Shown here: one piece after another, positions 27,458 through 35,838 of the stretch
Layout: the number at the start of each line of letters is the position of its first letter
How positions within the stretch are numbered: position 1 is the first letter of the stretch
NCBI GenBank assembly: GCA_016193485.1
Contig: JACPRZ010000043.1
Span: 1 to 64,000, forward strand
Source: Bacteroidota bacterium
GTDB lineage: Bacteria; Bacteroidota; Bacteroidia; JACPRZ01
Direction: 5' to 3'
Length of the DNA: 64,000 nt
The notes under the pieces: model-generated
Database searches by the model: none
What the model saw: only the letters and a program-made list of their open reading frames with translations
Told to the model about the DNA's origin: nothing
Position numbers and translations under genes: made by a program

Positions 27458-27637
27458 ATGAGAAAAATTTGGATTCTTGTTCATTCGCATAGTGGTGTGA
27501 TTGAAGAACCGGAAATTTATTTTGATGAATCTTCAGCAATGCAAAAGAAGAAGAAGCTCACAAAAGATTTTAATCTTGATTATGATGACATTCAGGTTTT
27601 TGAAAAAGAAATAATTCAAAAATTAATTACATCGTAG
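27458..27637 (+). CDS. Small 59-aa protein, third gene of the restriction-modification operon
   Basis: ATG 27458 to TAG 27637 codes MRKIWILVHSHSGVIEEPEI, then an acidic and lysine-rich helix ending FEKEIIQKLITS. It starts 4 bp after the nuclease stop, shares the AT-rich composition of the island and is the last ORF in it. It lacks a recognisable helix-turn-helix, so it is not an obvious C-protein regulator. The DESSAMQKKKKL segment resembles small proteins that adopt a beta-beta-alpha fold, but the function is unknown. Confidence 0.6.
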   Translation: MRKIWILVHSHSGVIEEPEIYFDESSAMQKKKKLTKDFNLDYDDIQVFEKEIIQKLITS

Positions 27638-27718
27638 TTGGTGAGTATTCATTATAATGGTGGTGCGGGTTACTCGATTGTTCCCTTACAATTATAACTG
27701 CTGCTTGCGATACTAAAA

Positions 27719-27842
27719 ACGGGATAAAAACGACTATTTTTCAAAAAAGTTATTTCCCGTAGATAACGCTGATTTTCGCTGATATTTTGCTGCGTTAATC
27801 TGCGAAATCTGCGGGAGAAAAAATGTATCAATTTATCCCGTT
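27719..27842. repeat. Nested hairpin: AACGGGATAAA arms enclosing a CGCTGATT/TCTGCG repeat
   Basis: Perfect 11-bp outer arms AACGGGATAAA (27719-27729) and TTTATCCCGTT (27832-27842) enclose a second hairpin (27755-27817) of units such as CGCTGATTTTCGCTGAT and AATCTGCGAAATCTGCGGGA. The region between the 59-aa ORF and bshC otherwise holds no gene. Confidence 0.65.
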
Positions 27843-27872
27843 TACTGTATAACATCCGTATAAAACGGCATA

Positions 27873-29540
27873 CTATTTTTCAGGAACTGGCGGATAGTCC
27901 TCCCTAAAAATAGCGATTTTTCCGCCTAACGGATTAAAACGTTCCGTGAGGATTCTGAAATACTCCTGTCCGTACTTTAAATACCAGGGAATGAAATTTT
28001 CATGCCGCTCCTGCAACTGTCTGCCATCGGGCGGAAAAAGTTTTAACTTAATATTGATAATCTGCTGAACGGAGGTTTCGTTTTTCTTTTTTCCGGCACG
28101 AAGCATTTTTTCTTCAATGGCATGTAGTCCCTTTAATGTCTTTTGCTTTTCCGCTTCAACAAAGGAGGAAAAGGTTTTATCAATAACACCGGCTTTTTCG
28201 GAAAGAGTTTCAAAAATTGCGGAGATATTATCACTTTCTTCCTTTACCGATACCACACCATCCGGTTCTCCGAGCAGGTAATTTTTGATAAGCGCATCTT
28301 CCGGAAGGAAAATATTTTCTTCAGGTATTCCCAGTTTTTTCATCCTCTCCAGGTTGGTTTTATCAATCCAAAGAACTGAATTTCGTACTATCAGAACCGG
28401 GAAATTCACTTTAAAATGATCAAAAATATCCGGTAACTGCATCCAGTAGGCGATTTCGTTGCTGCCGCCAACATAAGCCACATTCGGTAAAATGGTTTCC
28501 TGGTAAAGCGGTCTGAGCCCTACATTAGGACTGAACCTTTCGGGATGAACGGCTAATTCTTTTCTTAATTCGCTATCACTGAAAGTCAGGCCGGTGTTCA
28601 AAATGCGGAACGTATCCGGATCCCCGCGGACAATCCGTTCACGAAAATCAACGGAGAGGAAAAAACAATTTATTTCCCGTGCATTGATTTGCGTATCATA
28701 ACCCGATTCCTTTAATCTTGTACTTGTACTGTCAATAATTTTGTGCGGGATGTTTTCAAAAATATCTTTTTCCATGACGGCTGTAAACTTCCTTTTCAGC
28801 CGGCTGTCGTTCCCGTCAATGATTACCAGCCCGTATTCTGCAAAGAGTTCATTGACGAGCCAGCGGGTGGCATCGGCAATACTCCGGTGATCACAATAAG
28901 CGGAGCGGAAAAGATTCATCAGTTTATCCGTTTCCGATGAGGGGCCAAGAATGTTTTTCAATTCCTCAAGAACCTTAGTGATTCCCTCAGTACTTATTTT
29001 TCCGGCAGGTTTTGAACCCTCCACTTTGCCGGTGCAGCCGTGATCCGCCTGCCATTCGATTTTTTTTCCAAAAAGATGAATGTGATTTATTTCCCTGAAG
29101 TCGTGATCTTCCGATACCATCCAGTAAACGGGAACAAAATGGCAACCGTTTTTACCCTGGTACATCCGGTTAAGTTCTCCGGCAAGTTTTACGGCTGAAA
29201 GAATTTTATAAATGAAATAAAGAGGACCCGTGAAGAGACATAACTGGTGGCCCGTTGTTACGGTAAAAGTGTCCGGGTTTTCAAGTGAGATAATGTTACG
29301 GTTAACAGAGTCAAATCTTTCAGTGCCGATATCTGATTGCAGATACTGATCGCGTATTACTTCGACCAGGGTTTTACGGTCAACAGGAATTTTTTTTCTG
29401 TTTTGAACCGCATCCCTGAATCCGCCTGCTTCCGGTGGATATTTATAGAACGGTTTCAGGACAGGTTTTCCGTTCAGGTAATCTGAAATAATTTTCGGGA
29501 AATATCCTGTTGTTGAAATATCGAGAGTGGTAGTAAGCAT
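27873..29540 (-). CDS. bshC: Putative cysteine ligase BshC (bacillithiol biosynthesis)
   Basis: The 555-aa protein matches BshC, which adds cysteine to glucosaminyl-malate in the last step of bacillithiol synthesis. Family features include VTTGHQLCLFTGPLYFIYKI, PVYWMVSEDHDFREINH, RPLYQETILPNVAYVGGSNEIAYWMQL, and a coiled-coil-like segment near 450-500. Length is close to the usual 530-550 aa. A TATTTTTG box precedes it, divergent from the SPT-like gene. bshA and bshB are not in the window. Confidence 0.94.
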   Translation of the reverse strand: MLTTTLDISTTGYFPKIISDYLNGKPVLKPFYKYPPEAGGFRDAVQNRKKIPVDRKTLVEVIRDQYLQSDIGTERFDSVNRNIISLENPDTFTVTTGHQLCLFTGPLYFIYKILSAVKLAGELNRMYQGKNGCHFVPVYWMVSEDHDFREINHIHLFGKKIEWQADHGCTGKVEGSKPAGKISTEGITKVLEELKNILGPSSETDKLMNLFRSAYCDHRSIADATRWLVNELFAEYGLVIIDGNDSRLKRKFTAVMEKDIFENIPHKIIDSTSTRLKESGYDTQINAREINCFFLSVDFRERIVRGDPDTFRILNTGLTFSDSELRKELAVHPERFSPNVGLRPLYQETILPNVAYVGGSNEIAYWMQLPDIFDHFKVNFPVLIVRNSVLWIDKTNLERMKKLGIPEENIFLPEDALIKNYLLGEPDGVVSVKEESDNISAIFETLSEKAGVIDKTFSSFVEAEKQKTLKGLHAIEEKMLRAGKKKNETSVQQIINIKLKLFPPDGRQLQERHENFIPWYLKYGQEYFRILTERFNPLGGKIAIFREDYPPVPEK

Positions 29541-29557
29541 TGCCGGAGATTAAAGGG

Positions 29558-29565
29558 CAAAAATA
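29558..29565 (-). promoter_or_regulatory. -7 promoter box TATTTTTG of bshC
   Basis: An exact TAnnTTTG on the minus strand, 17 bp upstream of the bshC ATG. Confidence 0.6.
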
Positions 29566-29588
29566 GGGTAAAGTATTAATAAAAAATT

Positions 29589-29596
29589 TACCTTTG
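29589..29596 (+). promoter_or_regulatory. -7 promoter box TACCTTTG of the SPT-like gene
   Basis: An exact TAnnTTTG, 60 bp before the ATG at 29657. With the bshC box it forms a compact divergent promoter pair 23 bp apart. Confidence 0.65.
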
Positions 29597-29656
29597 CACT
29601 TTTGCAAAAAGGGAAGGGAGTAAATTATTAACGCGTTAATTTAAAACCGGGTTACC

Positions 29657-30898
29657 ATGGACTTATTTGCGAAGTTGAATCAGGCCAAGACCCCATTGGG
29701 GCAATATGCCAAAATTGCATACGGATACTTTATGTTCCCTAAACTTGAAGGGGACATTGCCAACCGTATGAAATTCCGCGGAAAGGAGTGCATTGTCTGG
29801 AGTTTGAACAACTACCTCGGTCTTGCCAACCATCCCGAGGTACGGAAAGCCGATGCCGATGCTGCCGAACAGTACGGACTTGCCGCTCCCATGGGAGCGC
29901 GGATGATGTCGGGCAACACCACTTTTCATGAGCAATTAGAAGATGAACTCTCCTCTTTCATGGGAAAGGAAAATACGCTGCTGATGAATTACGGTTACCA
30001 GGGGATGTTTTCGGTTATTGATTCGCTGGTGAACCGCAATGACGTTATCGTTTATGACAGCGAATCGCATGCCTGCATTGTTGACGGGGCGCGGCTCCAT
30101 CCCGGCAAGCGTTTTGTTTTCCAGCATAATGACATGGAAAGTTTGAAAAAGCAATTAGAACGCGCTACGGCCATTGTTGAAAAAACAGGGGGGGGAGTCC
30201 TCGTTATTACGGAAGGCGTTTTCGGCATGGCGGGCGACCAGGGAAAAGTGAAAGAGATCATTGAGATGAAAAAGCAGTTTGAATTCCGCCTCCTGCTGGA
30301 TGACGCCCATGGCTTTGGCACGATGGGAAAAACAGGTGCCGGCACCGGGGAAGCCCAGAGCGTGATGAATGAGATTGACCTCTATTTCGGAACTTTTGCA
30401 AAATCAATGGCGCTGATTGGCGCTTTTATATCCGGAAAAGAGGATGTTATTGAATACCTGCGCTACAATCTGCGGTCACAGATATTTGCCAAGTCACTGC
30501 CGCTGCCAATAGTAATTGGAGCATTGAAGAGGATTGAACTCATCCGGAAGCACCCGGAATTCATCCAGCGGCTGTGGGATGTGGTAAGGCGTCTGCAAAC
30601 CGGGCTTCGCGGCAAGGGTTTCAATCTCGGCAACACCGAATCGCCCGTAACACCGGTTTTTTTAAGCGGTGGTACTACCGAAAGCGGAAACCTCGTTATT
30701 GATTTACGCGAGAACTATAATATTTTCTGCTCCGTGGTTCTTTATCCCGTTGTTCCCAAGGATGTGATCATGCTGCGGCTCATACCTTCGGCAGCGCATA
30801 CCGATGAGGATGTGGACTACACCGTTGATGTCTTTGCCAAGGTCAAGTCAAAACTCGTTTCGGGCGAGTATGCTTCAAAGGCGCTGGAAGTAGCGTAA
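29657..30898 (+). CDS. Alpha-oxoamine synthase, probable serine palmitoyltransferase
   Basis: This 413-aa PLP enzyme condenses an amino acid with an acyl-CoA. The PLP lysine is K249 in GTFAKSMALIGAF, with the DDAHGFG loop at 215-221 and ESHACIVDG at 136-144. Members of this family in Bacteroidota usually make 3-ketosphinganine, the first sphingolipid intermediate. The N-terminus (YAKIAYGYFMFPKLEG) and C-terminal LRLIPSAAHT fit that subgroup better than BioF or Kbl. No biotin or threonine-degradation genes are nearby. A G8 run (30188-30195) codes TGGG. Confidence 0.82.
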   Translation: MDLFAKLNQAKTPLGQYAKIAYGYFMFPKLEGDIANRMKFRGKECIVWSLNNYLGLANHPEVRKADADAAEQYGLAAPMGARMMSGNTTFHEQLEDELSSFMGKENTLLMNYGYQGMFSVIDSLVNRNDVIVYDSESHACIVDGARLHPGKRFVFQHNDMESLKKQLERATAIVEKTGGGVLVITEGVFGMAGDQGKVKEIIEMKKQFEFRLLLDDAHGFGTMGKTGAGTGEAQSVMNEIDLYFGTFAKSMALIGAFISGKEDVIEYLRYNLRSQIFAKSLPLPIVIGALKRIELIRKHPEFIQRLWDVVRRLQTGLRGKGFNLGNTESPVTPVFLSGGTTESGNLVIDLRENYNIFCSVVLYPVVPKDVIMLRLIPSAAHTDEDVDYTVDVFAKVKSKLVSGEYASKALEVA

Positions 30899-30961
30899 AT
30901 CAAAAGCGCTCATTTAAAGGAGCAAAAAACAATAAAAAATGCTTATTGGAATGAGCAGTGA

Positions 30962-31723
30962 CTAATCCTGGTTTTTCCGGATCAGGTGATGAACCCCTGC
31001 CTGTACTGCCGGCATTATCAGCAGGTCGTTGATGTTCACATGGGGGGGGCGTGTAGCGCACCAGAATATTGCATCGGCCACATCTGCAGCGGTAAGCGGT
31101 GATAATCCCTGATAAGTTTTTTTTGCACGTTCTGCATCGCCTTTGAAACGCACTAGAGAAAATTCTGTCTCAACCATTCCGGGAGCGATGTTAGTGACTT
31201 TTATCCCGTGCTTCAGCAGGTCAATGCGCATGCCTTTGCTTAATGCTTCAACGGCATGCTTGGTAGCGCAATAAACATTACCTTTTTCATAAACCTCTTT
31301 CCCGGCAATTGAACCTACATTTATAATATGGCCGGTTCCCCTTTTTACCATACCGGGCGCTATGATCCGCGTTACATAAAGCAGTCCTTTAATATTGGTG
31401 TCTATCATCGTTTCCCAGTCGGTTATGTCGCCATCCTGGATGTGGCTTAAGCCGGAAGCGAGGCCGGCATTATTTACCAGTACATCAATCTGGTTCCATT
31501 TCCCGGTAAGCGAGTGTAAAGATTTTTCAACCTGTTTCCTGTCGCGAATATCAAAGCAGAGAATTTTTACATTCACGCTGAATTTTTCCACAAGTGATTT
31601 CTGAAGTTCAAGCAACCGTTCATTCCTGCGGCCGGTAATGATTACATCATAATGATTTTCTGCGAAAACCTCAGCGGTGACGCTGCCGATTCCTGCTGTA
31701 GCCCCTGTTATTAAGGTTAACAT
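30962..31723 (-). CDS. Short-chain dehydrogenase/reductase, YdfG-like
   Basis: The 253-aa Rossmann protein has the NADP-binding TGATAGIG (6-13), NNAG (84-87), catalytic Ser138 and the Y151-x3-K155 pair (YCATKHAVEAL). The GRR after the second strand indicates NADP. Overall it resembles the YdfG/serine dehydrogenase group, which oxidises 3-hydroxy acids or reduces malonic semialdehyde. The substrate is not certain. It lies 17 bp downstream of the permease stop on the same strand. Confidence 0.88.
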   Translation of the reverse strand: MLTLITGATAGIGSVTAEVFAENHYDVIITGRRNERLLELQKSLVEKFSVNVKILCFDIRDRKQVEKSLHSLTGKWNQIDVLVNNAGLASGLSHIQDGDITDWETMIDTNIKGLLYVTRIIAPGMVKRGTGHIINVGSIAGKEVYEKGNVYCATKHAVEALSKGMRIDLLKHGIKVTNIAPGMVETEFSLVRFKGDAERAKKTYQGLSPLTAADVADAIFWCATRPPHVNINDLLIMPAVQAGVHHLIRKNQD

Positions 31724-31740
31724 TAAATATTTTTTAAAGT

Positions 31741-33507
31741 TCAGAACTCCCTGTTCCCTGTGTTCTGTCTTCTGTCTTCTGAAATTAATTTACTTTTCCT
31801 GTATCCATAACTGAAATATAATGTCAATCCGATAGTAAGCCATATCAAAAATCCCAGCCAACTGGTTAATTTGATCTGCGCCATCATATATGCGCAGAAG
31901 ATCATTCCGAGCAAGGGTATAAGTGAAAGATTTTTTAAATAAGTGAACATGGTCAGAACAACAGTTAAAATAATAAAAAGTATCATAGGGATATTATGCG
32001 CGGTTGAATCCCAGTCAGAAAAAGTTAAAATACCTCTCAGCCATTCATTTGCATAAATAAAGGTAAGAACCGCAGAGGTCAAAAGCAGGAGAGGCATAAT
32101 GAATTTTCCGTTTATATATGGAGTACGGAATTTGCCTGCGGGCCGGCCGGGAGTATTCTGCAATTTCAGCACCCCCCCGCAGACGAGTACAAAGGCGAAG
32201 AGCGTTCCCATAGAGCATAAATCAAGTATCACATCGCCTGGGACAAACAAGGTCGGGATTCCTACAGCGAGCCCGGTAATGATGGTGGCGTAGGAGGGGG
32301 TTTTATATTTGGGGTGTATTTTCGAAAAATGTTTCGGAAGCAATCCGTCTCTGCTCATACTCATCCATATTCTCGGCTGTCCGATCTGGAAAACGAGAAG
32401 AACGCTGGTCATGGCGACCACCGCGCTTACGGCAATGATGCCGGAAAACCATTTCAGATTAATTTTGTTAAATGCAAAGGCAAGAGGATCACCCACGCGC
32501 AACTGGTCATATTTTATTATACCGGTCAGGATAAGCGCAATAAGGATATAAAGAACGGTGCAGATGATGATCGCCCACATAATCCCCCTGGGAAGATCCC
32601 TGGACGGATTTTTACACTCTTCGACAGTAGTTGATAATGCGTCAAAGCCGATATATGCAAAGAACACTGCCGATACCCCCCCTAAAACCCCTCCAATGCC
32701 GTTTGGCAGAAACGGATTCCAGTTTGACGTATCTACATAAAATATTCCTACACCGATTACCAGCAGGATAACTGAAAGTTTTATTCCCACCATGATATTA
32801 CTTGCGTTTCTCGATTCTTTTATCCCTGTATAGACCAGCCAGGTAATAAGAATGTTGATGGCAAGGGCCGGAATATCGGCAATGATATGAAGGCCGCCAA
32901 TTACCGGTGCATTCTGCCATGCGAGACATGCGGTTTGGGTGAAAGAATCAAGGTCTGAAAACGGTTTGCCTGTTCCAATTGCGGCCGTAGCAACATTAAA
33001 TCCTCTCAGTGCGGAAACATAATCAATGGAGGCCCATTCCGGAATATGAATTCCGTTCAACGAACCGATCCTGATGGAATCAAGCAGTCCTGTAAAATAA
33101 TCGGACCATGATACGGCTACGGTTACATTGCCTACGGCATATTCCATTATAAGAGCCCATCCGATGATCCATGCAATCAGTTCACCAAAGGCGACATAAG
33201 AATAGGTGTACGCGCTTCCCGCCACAGGAACCATTGAGGCGAACTCGGCATAGGCGAAAGCGGCAAAACCGCACGCAACGGCAGTGAAGATGAAGAGAAA
33301 GATTACCCCGGGACCGCCCTCGGAAGATGCAACACCGATAGTGCTGAAAATTCCCGCTCCCACAATAGCAGCAATACCCAAGGATATGAGGTCAACGAGC
33401 CGTAAATGCCGCGAAAGCGAAGGATGTCCTGCGTCACCGCCTTTCTCAGCTGATGACTGAAGTATCTGGGCTATCGATTTTTTGCGGAAGAAGCTGCTGA
33501 TATCCAT
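31741..33507 (-). CDS. Cationic-amino-acid-type APC permease
   Basis: From ATG 33507 the protein is 588 aa (MDISSFFRKKSIAQIL). It has 12-14 membrane segments and APC signatures (GAGIFSTIGVAS, then PVAGSAYTYSYVAFGELIAW). It most resembles the CAT/YfnA group that imports cationic or broad-range amino acids. The in-frame start at 33564 adds an unlikely polar leader. The last residues (EDRRQNTGNREF) are coded by a 7-bp repeat array, so the array was probably inserted at the 3' end and set the present stop. Confidence 0.88.
   Translation of the reverse strand: MDISSFFRKKSIAQILQSSAEKGGDAGHPSLSRHLRLVDLISLGIAAIVGAGIFSTIGVASSEGGPGVIFLFIFTAVACGFAAFAYAEFASMVPVAGSAYTYSYVAFGELIAWIIGWALIMEYAVGNVTVAVSWSDYFTGLLDSIRIGSLNGIHIPEWASIDYVSALRGFNVATAAIGTGKPFSDLDSFTQTACLAWQNAPVIGGLHIIADIPALAINILITWLVYTGIKESRNASNIMVGIKLSVILLVIGVGIFYVDTSNWNPFLPNGIGGVLGGVSAVFFAYIGFDALSTTVEECKNPSRDLPRGIMWAIIICTVLYILIALILTGIIKYDQLRVGDPLAFAFNKINLKWFSGIIAVSAVVAMTSVLLVFQIGQPRIWMSMSRDGLLPKHFSKIHPKYKTPSYATIITGLAVGIPTLFVPGDVILDLCSMGTLFAFVLVCGGVLKLQNTPGRPAGKFRTPYINGKFIMPLLLLTSAVLTFIYANEWLRGILTFSDWDSTAHNIPMILFIILTVVLTMFTYLKNLSLIPLLGMIFCAYMMAQIKLTSWLGFLIWLTIGLTLYFSYGYRKSKLISEDRRQNTGNREF
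31747..31781. repeat. Heptamer array TCTTCTG at the 3' end of a permease gene
   Basis: Five consecutive 7-bp units (CTCCCTG, TTCCCTG, TGTTCTG, TCTTCTG, TCTTCTG) form the last 12 codons of the permease. The units differ from those in the GATACTG arrays but share the same length and the CTG end. Confidence 0.7.
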
Positions 33508-33674
33508 AAAATAAATCGTTGCTGCATGAATGTTAAGCTCTCCGGAATTACAATGAGAATGCAAATGGTTAAAGGGGGCTAAGGTAAAGAAAAGATGATT
33601 ATTTTTACGAAATAATTAACGACCACTGAAATAATGTGGAATATGAGGAGGACAATGGATTACCACTTTTTCCT

Positions 33675-35207
33675 ATGAAGTTTATTATTTCTTACTGGGA
33701 AAACCACCCGTTAAGGTGCATCATCCTGCTTGCTCTCTTTTTCAGGACATTGTCGGTGATTTTTTCAAAAGGATATGGTATGCATGACGACCATTTCTTG
33801 GTTTTGGAAGCAGCCCAGGCGTGGGTTGACAATAGCAGCAATAACAACTGGTTGCCATGGAACAACCCTGACCCGAAACCTTCAGGGCACAGCTTTTTTT
33901 ATGTGGGGATGCATTTTCTTATTTTATATTTTTTAAAATGGATTGGATTTACCGGTCCGCAGGGCAAGATGTACATAGTGCGCTTATTGCATGCCCTTTT
34001 TTCACTGCTTACCGTTTTCCTCACCTACCGGATCACATTGAAAATTTCAGATAAAAAAACAGCTAACCGCGTTGGTTTGCTCCATGCCGTTTTATGGTTC
34101 ATGCCGTTTTTAAGCGTGAGGAACCTGGTAGAGGTCGTATGCATTCCTTTTATGCTTTTCTCACTTTGGAAATTAATGAACACTGACCGGAAAAAATATT
34201 TATGGCAGGTATTTGTAGCCGGGTTTATCATTGGATTAGGAGTATCCGTCAGGTTCCAGGTTATCTTCTTTGCCTGCGGTGCAGGGTTGGTTTTCCTGTT
34301 GAAGAAGCAAATAAAAGAATGTATCATCTATGGTTCAGGACTATTTTTATCGTTAGTGGCCATTCAGGGCACTGTGGATTTTTTGATGTGGGGACGCCCC
34401 TTTGCCGAGTTGACGGAATATATCCGGTATAATCTTGAAGGTGAAAATAAAGTGTTTGCCGGGCATTGGTATCAATACATGCTGCTTCTTGGCGGAATAT
34501 TGCTTCCCCCGGTGTCTATTTTCATATTGGCAGGATATTTTCTTTCCTTCAGGAAGCATCTTATTATTTTTTTACCAGCGCTTGTATTTATTGTTTTTCA
34601 CAGTTATTTTCCAAACAAACAGGAACGATTCATTTTGCCCGTAGTGCCGTTTGTATTAATTGCCGGCATGTGCGGATGGAACGAATTTATTTCAGGATCT
34701 GCCTTTTGGAAGAAAAGAAAAAAAATAATCTCAGCATGCTGGGTGATTTTCTGGACCATCAATACAATCCTTTTGCTGGTGATTTCGGTGACTTATACAA
34801 AGAAATCTATGGTTGAATCCATGTCGTACCTTTCAAAATATGTCAATATTAATTCCATAGTTAGTGAAAACACCAATGATAATTCATACAGAATGCTTCC
34901 GTTATATTACCTGGGGCAATGGCCGGCAATACATTATATTACTCAAACCAATACTGCTGATGATTTTAAGCCATACCTTGAAGATTTGAGAGCCGCAAAA
35001 CGTCCATTACCTGATTTTATTCTCTTTTTTGATACGGCTGGCTTAGTCCGTAGGATCCAAAACATGAAAATATTATTTCCGGGAATACAACATGAAAAAA
35101 CAATTCACCCCGGTTTTATTGACGATCTGATGCGCAGATTAAATCCAAACAATAAAAATTATACGGTTGTCATATATAGCACTAACGAAGGAAGCCAAAA
35201 GAATTAA
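33675..35207 (+). CDS. Polytopic glycosyltransferase, GT22/GT-C-like
   Basis: From ATG 33675 the protein is 510 aa with about 9-10 membrane segments. The first outer loop has MHDDHFLVLE, in the position where GT-C enzymes carry an acidic D-D or D-E pair. FPNKQERFILPVVPF resembles the HKEERFxxPxxP motif of GT22 mannosyltransferases. It would transfer a sugar from a polyprenyl-phosphate donor outside the inner membrane. An alternative GTG start at 33636 gives 13 extra polar residues and is less likely. Confidence 0.72.
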   Translation: MKFIISYWENHPLRCIILLALFFRTLSVIFSKGYGMHDDHFLVLEAAQAWVDNSSNNNWLPWNNPDPKPSGHSFFYVGMHFLILYFLKWIGFTGPQGKMYIVRLLHALFSLLTVFLTYRITLKISDKKTANRVGLLHAVLWFMPFLSVRNLVEVVCIPFMLFSLWKLMNTDRKKYLWQVFVAGFIIGLGVSVRFQVIFFACGAGLVFLLKKQIKECIIYGSGLFLSLVAIQGTVDFLMWGRPFAELTEYIRYNLEGENKVFAGHWYQYMLLLGGILLPPVSIFILAGYFLSFRKHLIIFLPALVFIVFHSYFPNKQERFILPVVPFVLIAGMCGWNEFISGSAFWKKRKKIISACWVIFWTINTILLLVISVTYTKKSMVESMSYLSKYVNINSIVSENTNDNSYRMLPLYYLGQWPAIHYITQTNTADDFKPYLEDLRAAKRPLPDFILFFDTAGLVRRIQNMKILFPGIQHEKTIHPGFIDDLMRRLNPNNKNYTVVIYSTNEGSQKN

Positions 35208-35215
35208 ATTTGTTC

Positions 35216-35797
35216 TCACCATTTATCCTTATTATCTTCAACGGGATTGCTTCCCATGTGATTCTTTAACTTTTCAATCAGATCTTTTGCATACGCATCC
35301 GTCTGGATAAGGTACTGTTCATACTGAACGCTGTAAAGTTTGGATGACTTATCCTGCCACTTTTCTATGGGAATACTTGACGTTTGAAGCCAGTTGAATT
35401 TTGTAAGTTCATATTTATACCGTTTATCCTTTACATAAACGAGGATTGTATAAGAGACATTTCCGGCATCGGTATCCACTCCTTTTTTATGTTTATTGAA
35501 AATTTTGTACCGTGCGATACCCTGTATCATTCCGTTTTCAGGATCCTGTTTACGGATGACATCCGTTGGATTTTTATAGAATTTTTTATACCAAGCAAGC
35601 GCCTTATCGTAGAGTTCCTGCTGCGTTCCGTCACAGAGAACCACTTCGGTGTAGGTGATCAGTTTGGTATCCGCATTGACCGGCATTTCGGGAACGATTG
35701 TTGCATCTTCCTTTTCTTTATTTTTCTGGGCGAATAAGGAATAATTTAACACAAGTACCAGGACAGCGGATGCCGGAAATAAATAAATTGATCTCAT
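35216..35797 (-). CDS. DUF4468-like secreted protein
   Basis: Starting at ATG 35797 this 193-aa protein has a signal peptide (MRSIYLFPASAVLVLVLN...FAQ). Its domain (VPEMPVNADTKLITYTEVV, ALAWYKKFYKNPTDVI) matches the Bacteroidota DUF4468 family, thought to adopt a TBP-like fold in the periplasm or outer membrane. A TTG at 35815 was rejected because it belongs to a TAACTTTG box. It lies 41 bp downstream of waaA on the same strand. Confidence 0.82.
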   Translation of the reverse strand: MRSIYLFPASAVLVLVLNYSLFAQKNKEKEDATIVPEMPVNADTKLITYTEVVLCDGTQQELYDKALAWYKKFYKNPTDVIRKQDPENGMIQGIARYKIFNKHKKGVDTDAGNVSYTILVYVKDKRYKYELTKFNWLQTSSIPIEKWQDKSSKLYSVQYEQYLIQTDAYAKDLIEKLKNHMGSNPVEDNKDKW

Positions 35798-35812
35798 AAG
35801 AAAAATTTTATT

Positions 35813-35820
35813 CAAAGTTA
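35813..35820 (-). promoter_or_regulatory. -7 promoter box TAACTTTG of the DUF4468 gene
   Basis: An exact TAnnTTTG on the minus strand, 15 bp before ATG 35797. Its final TTG mimics a start codon. Confidence 0.6.
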
Positions 35821-35838
35821 GATAAATCCGTGATGTCT

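Noticed and set aside
27670-27855. 61-aa ORF upstream of bshC
   Set aside because: It is read through the nested hairpin repeat and has no codon or domain support.
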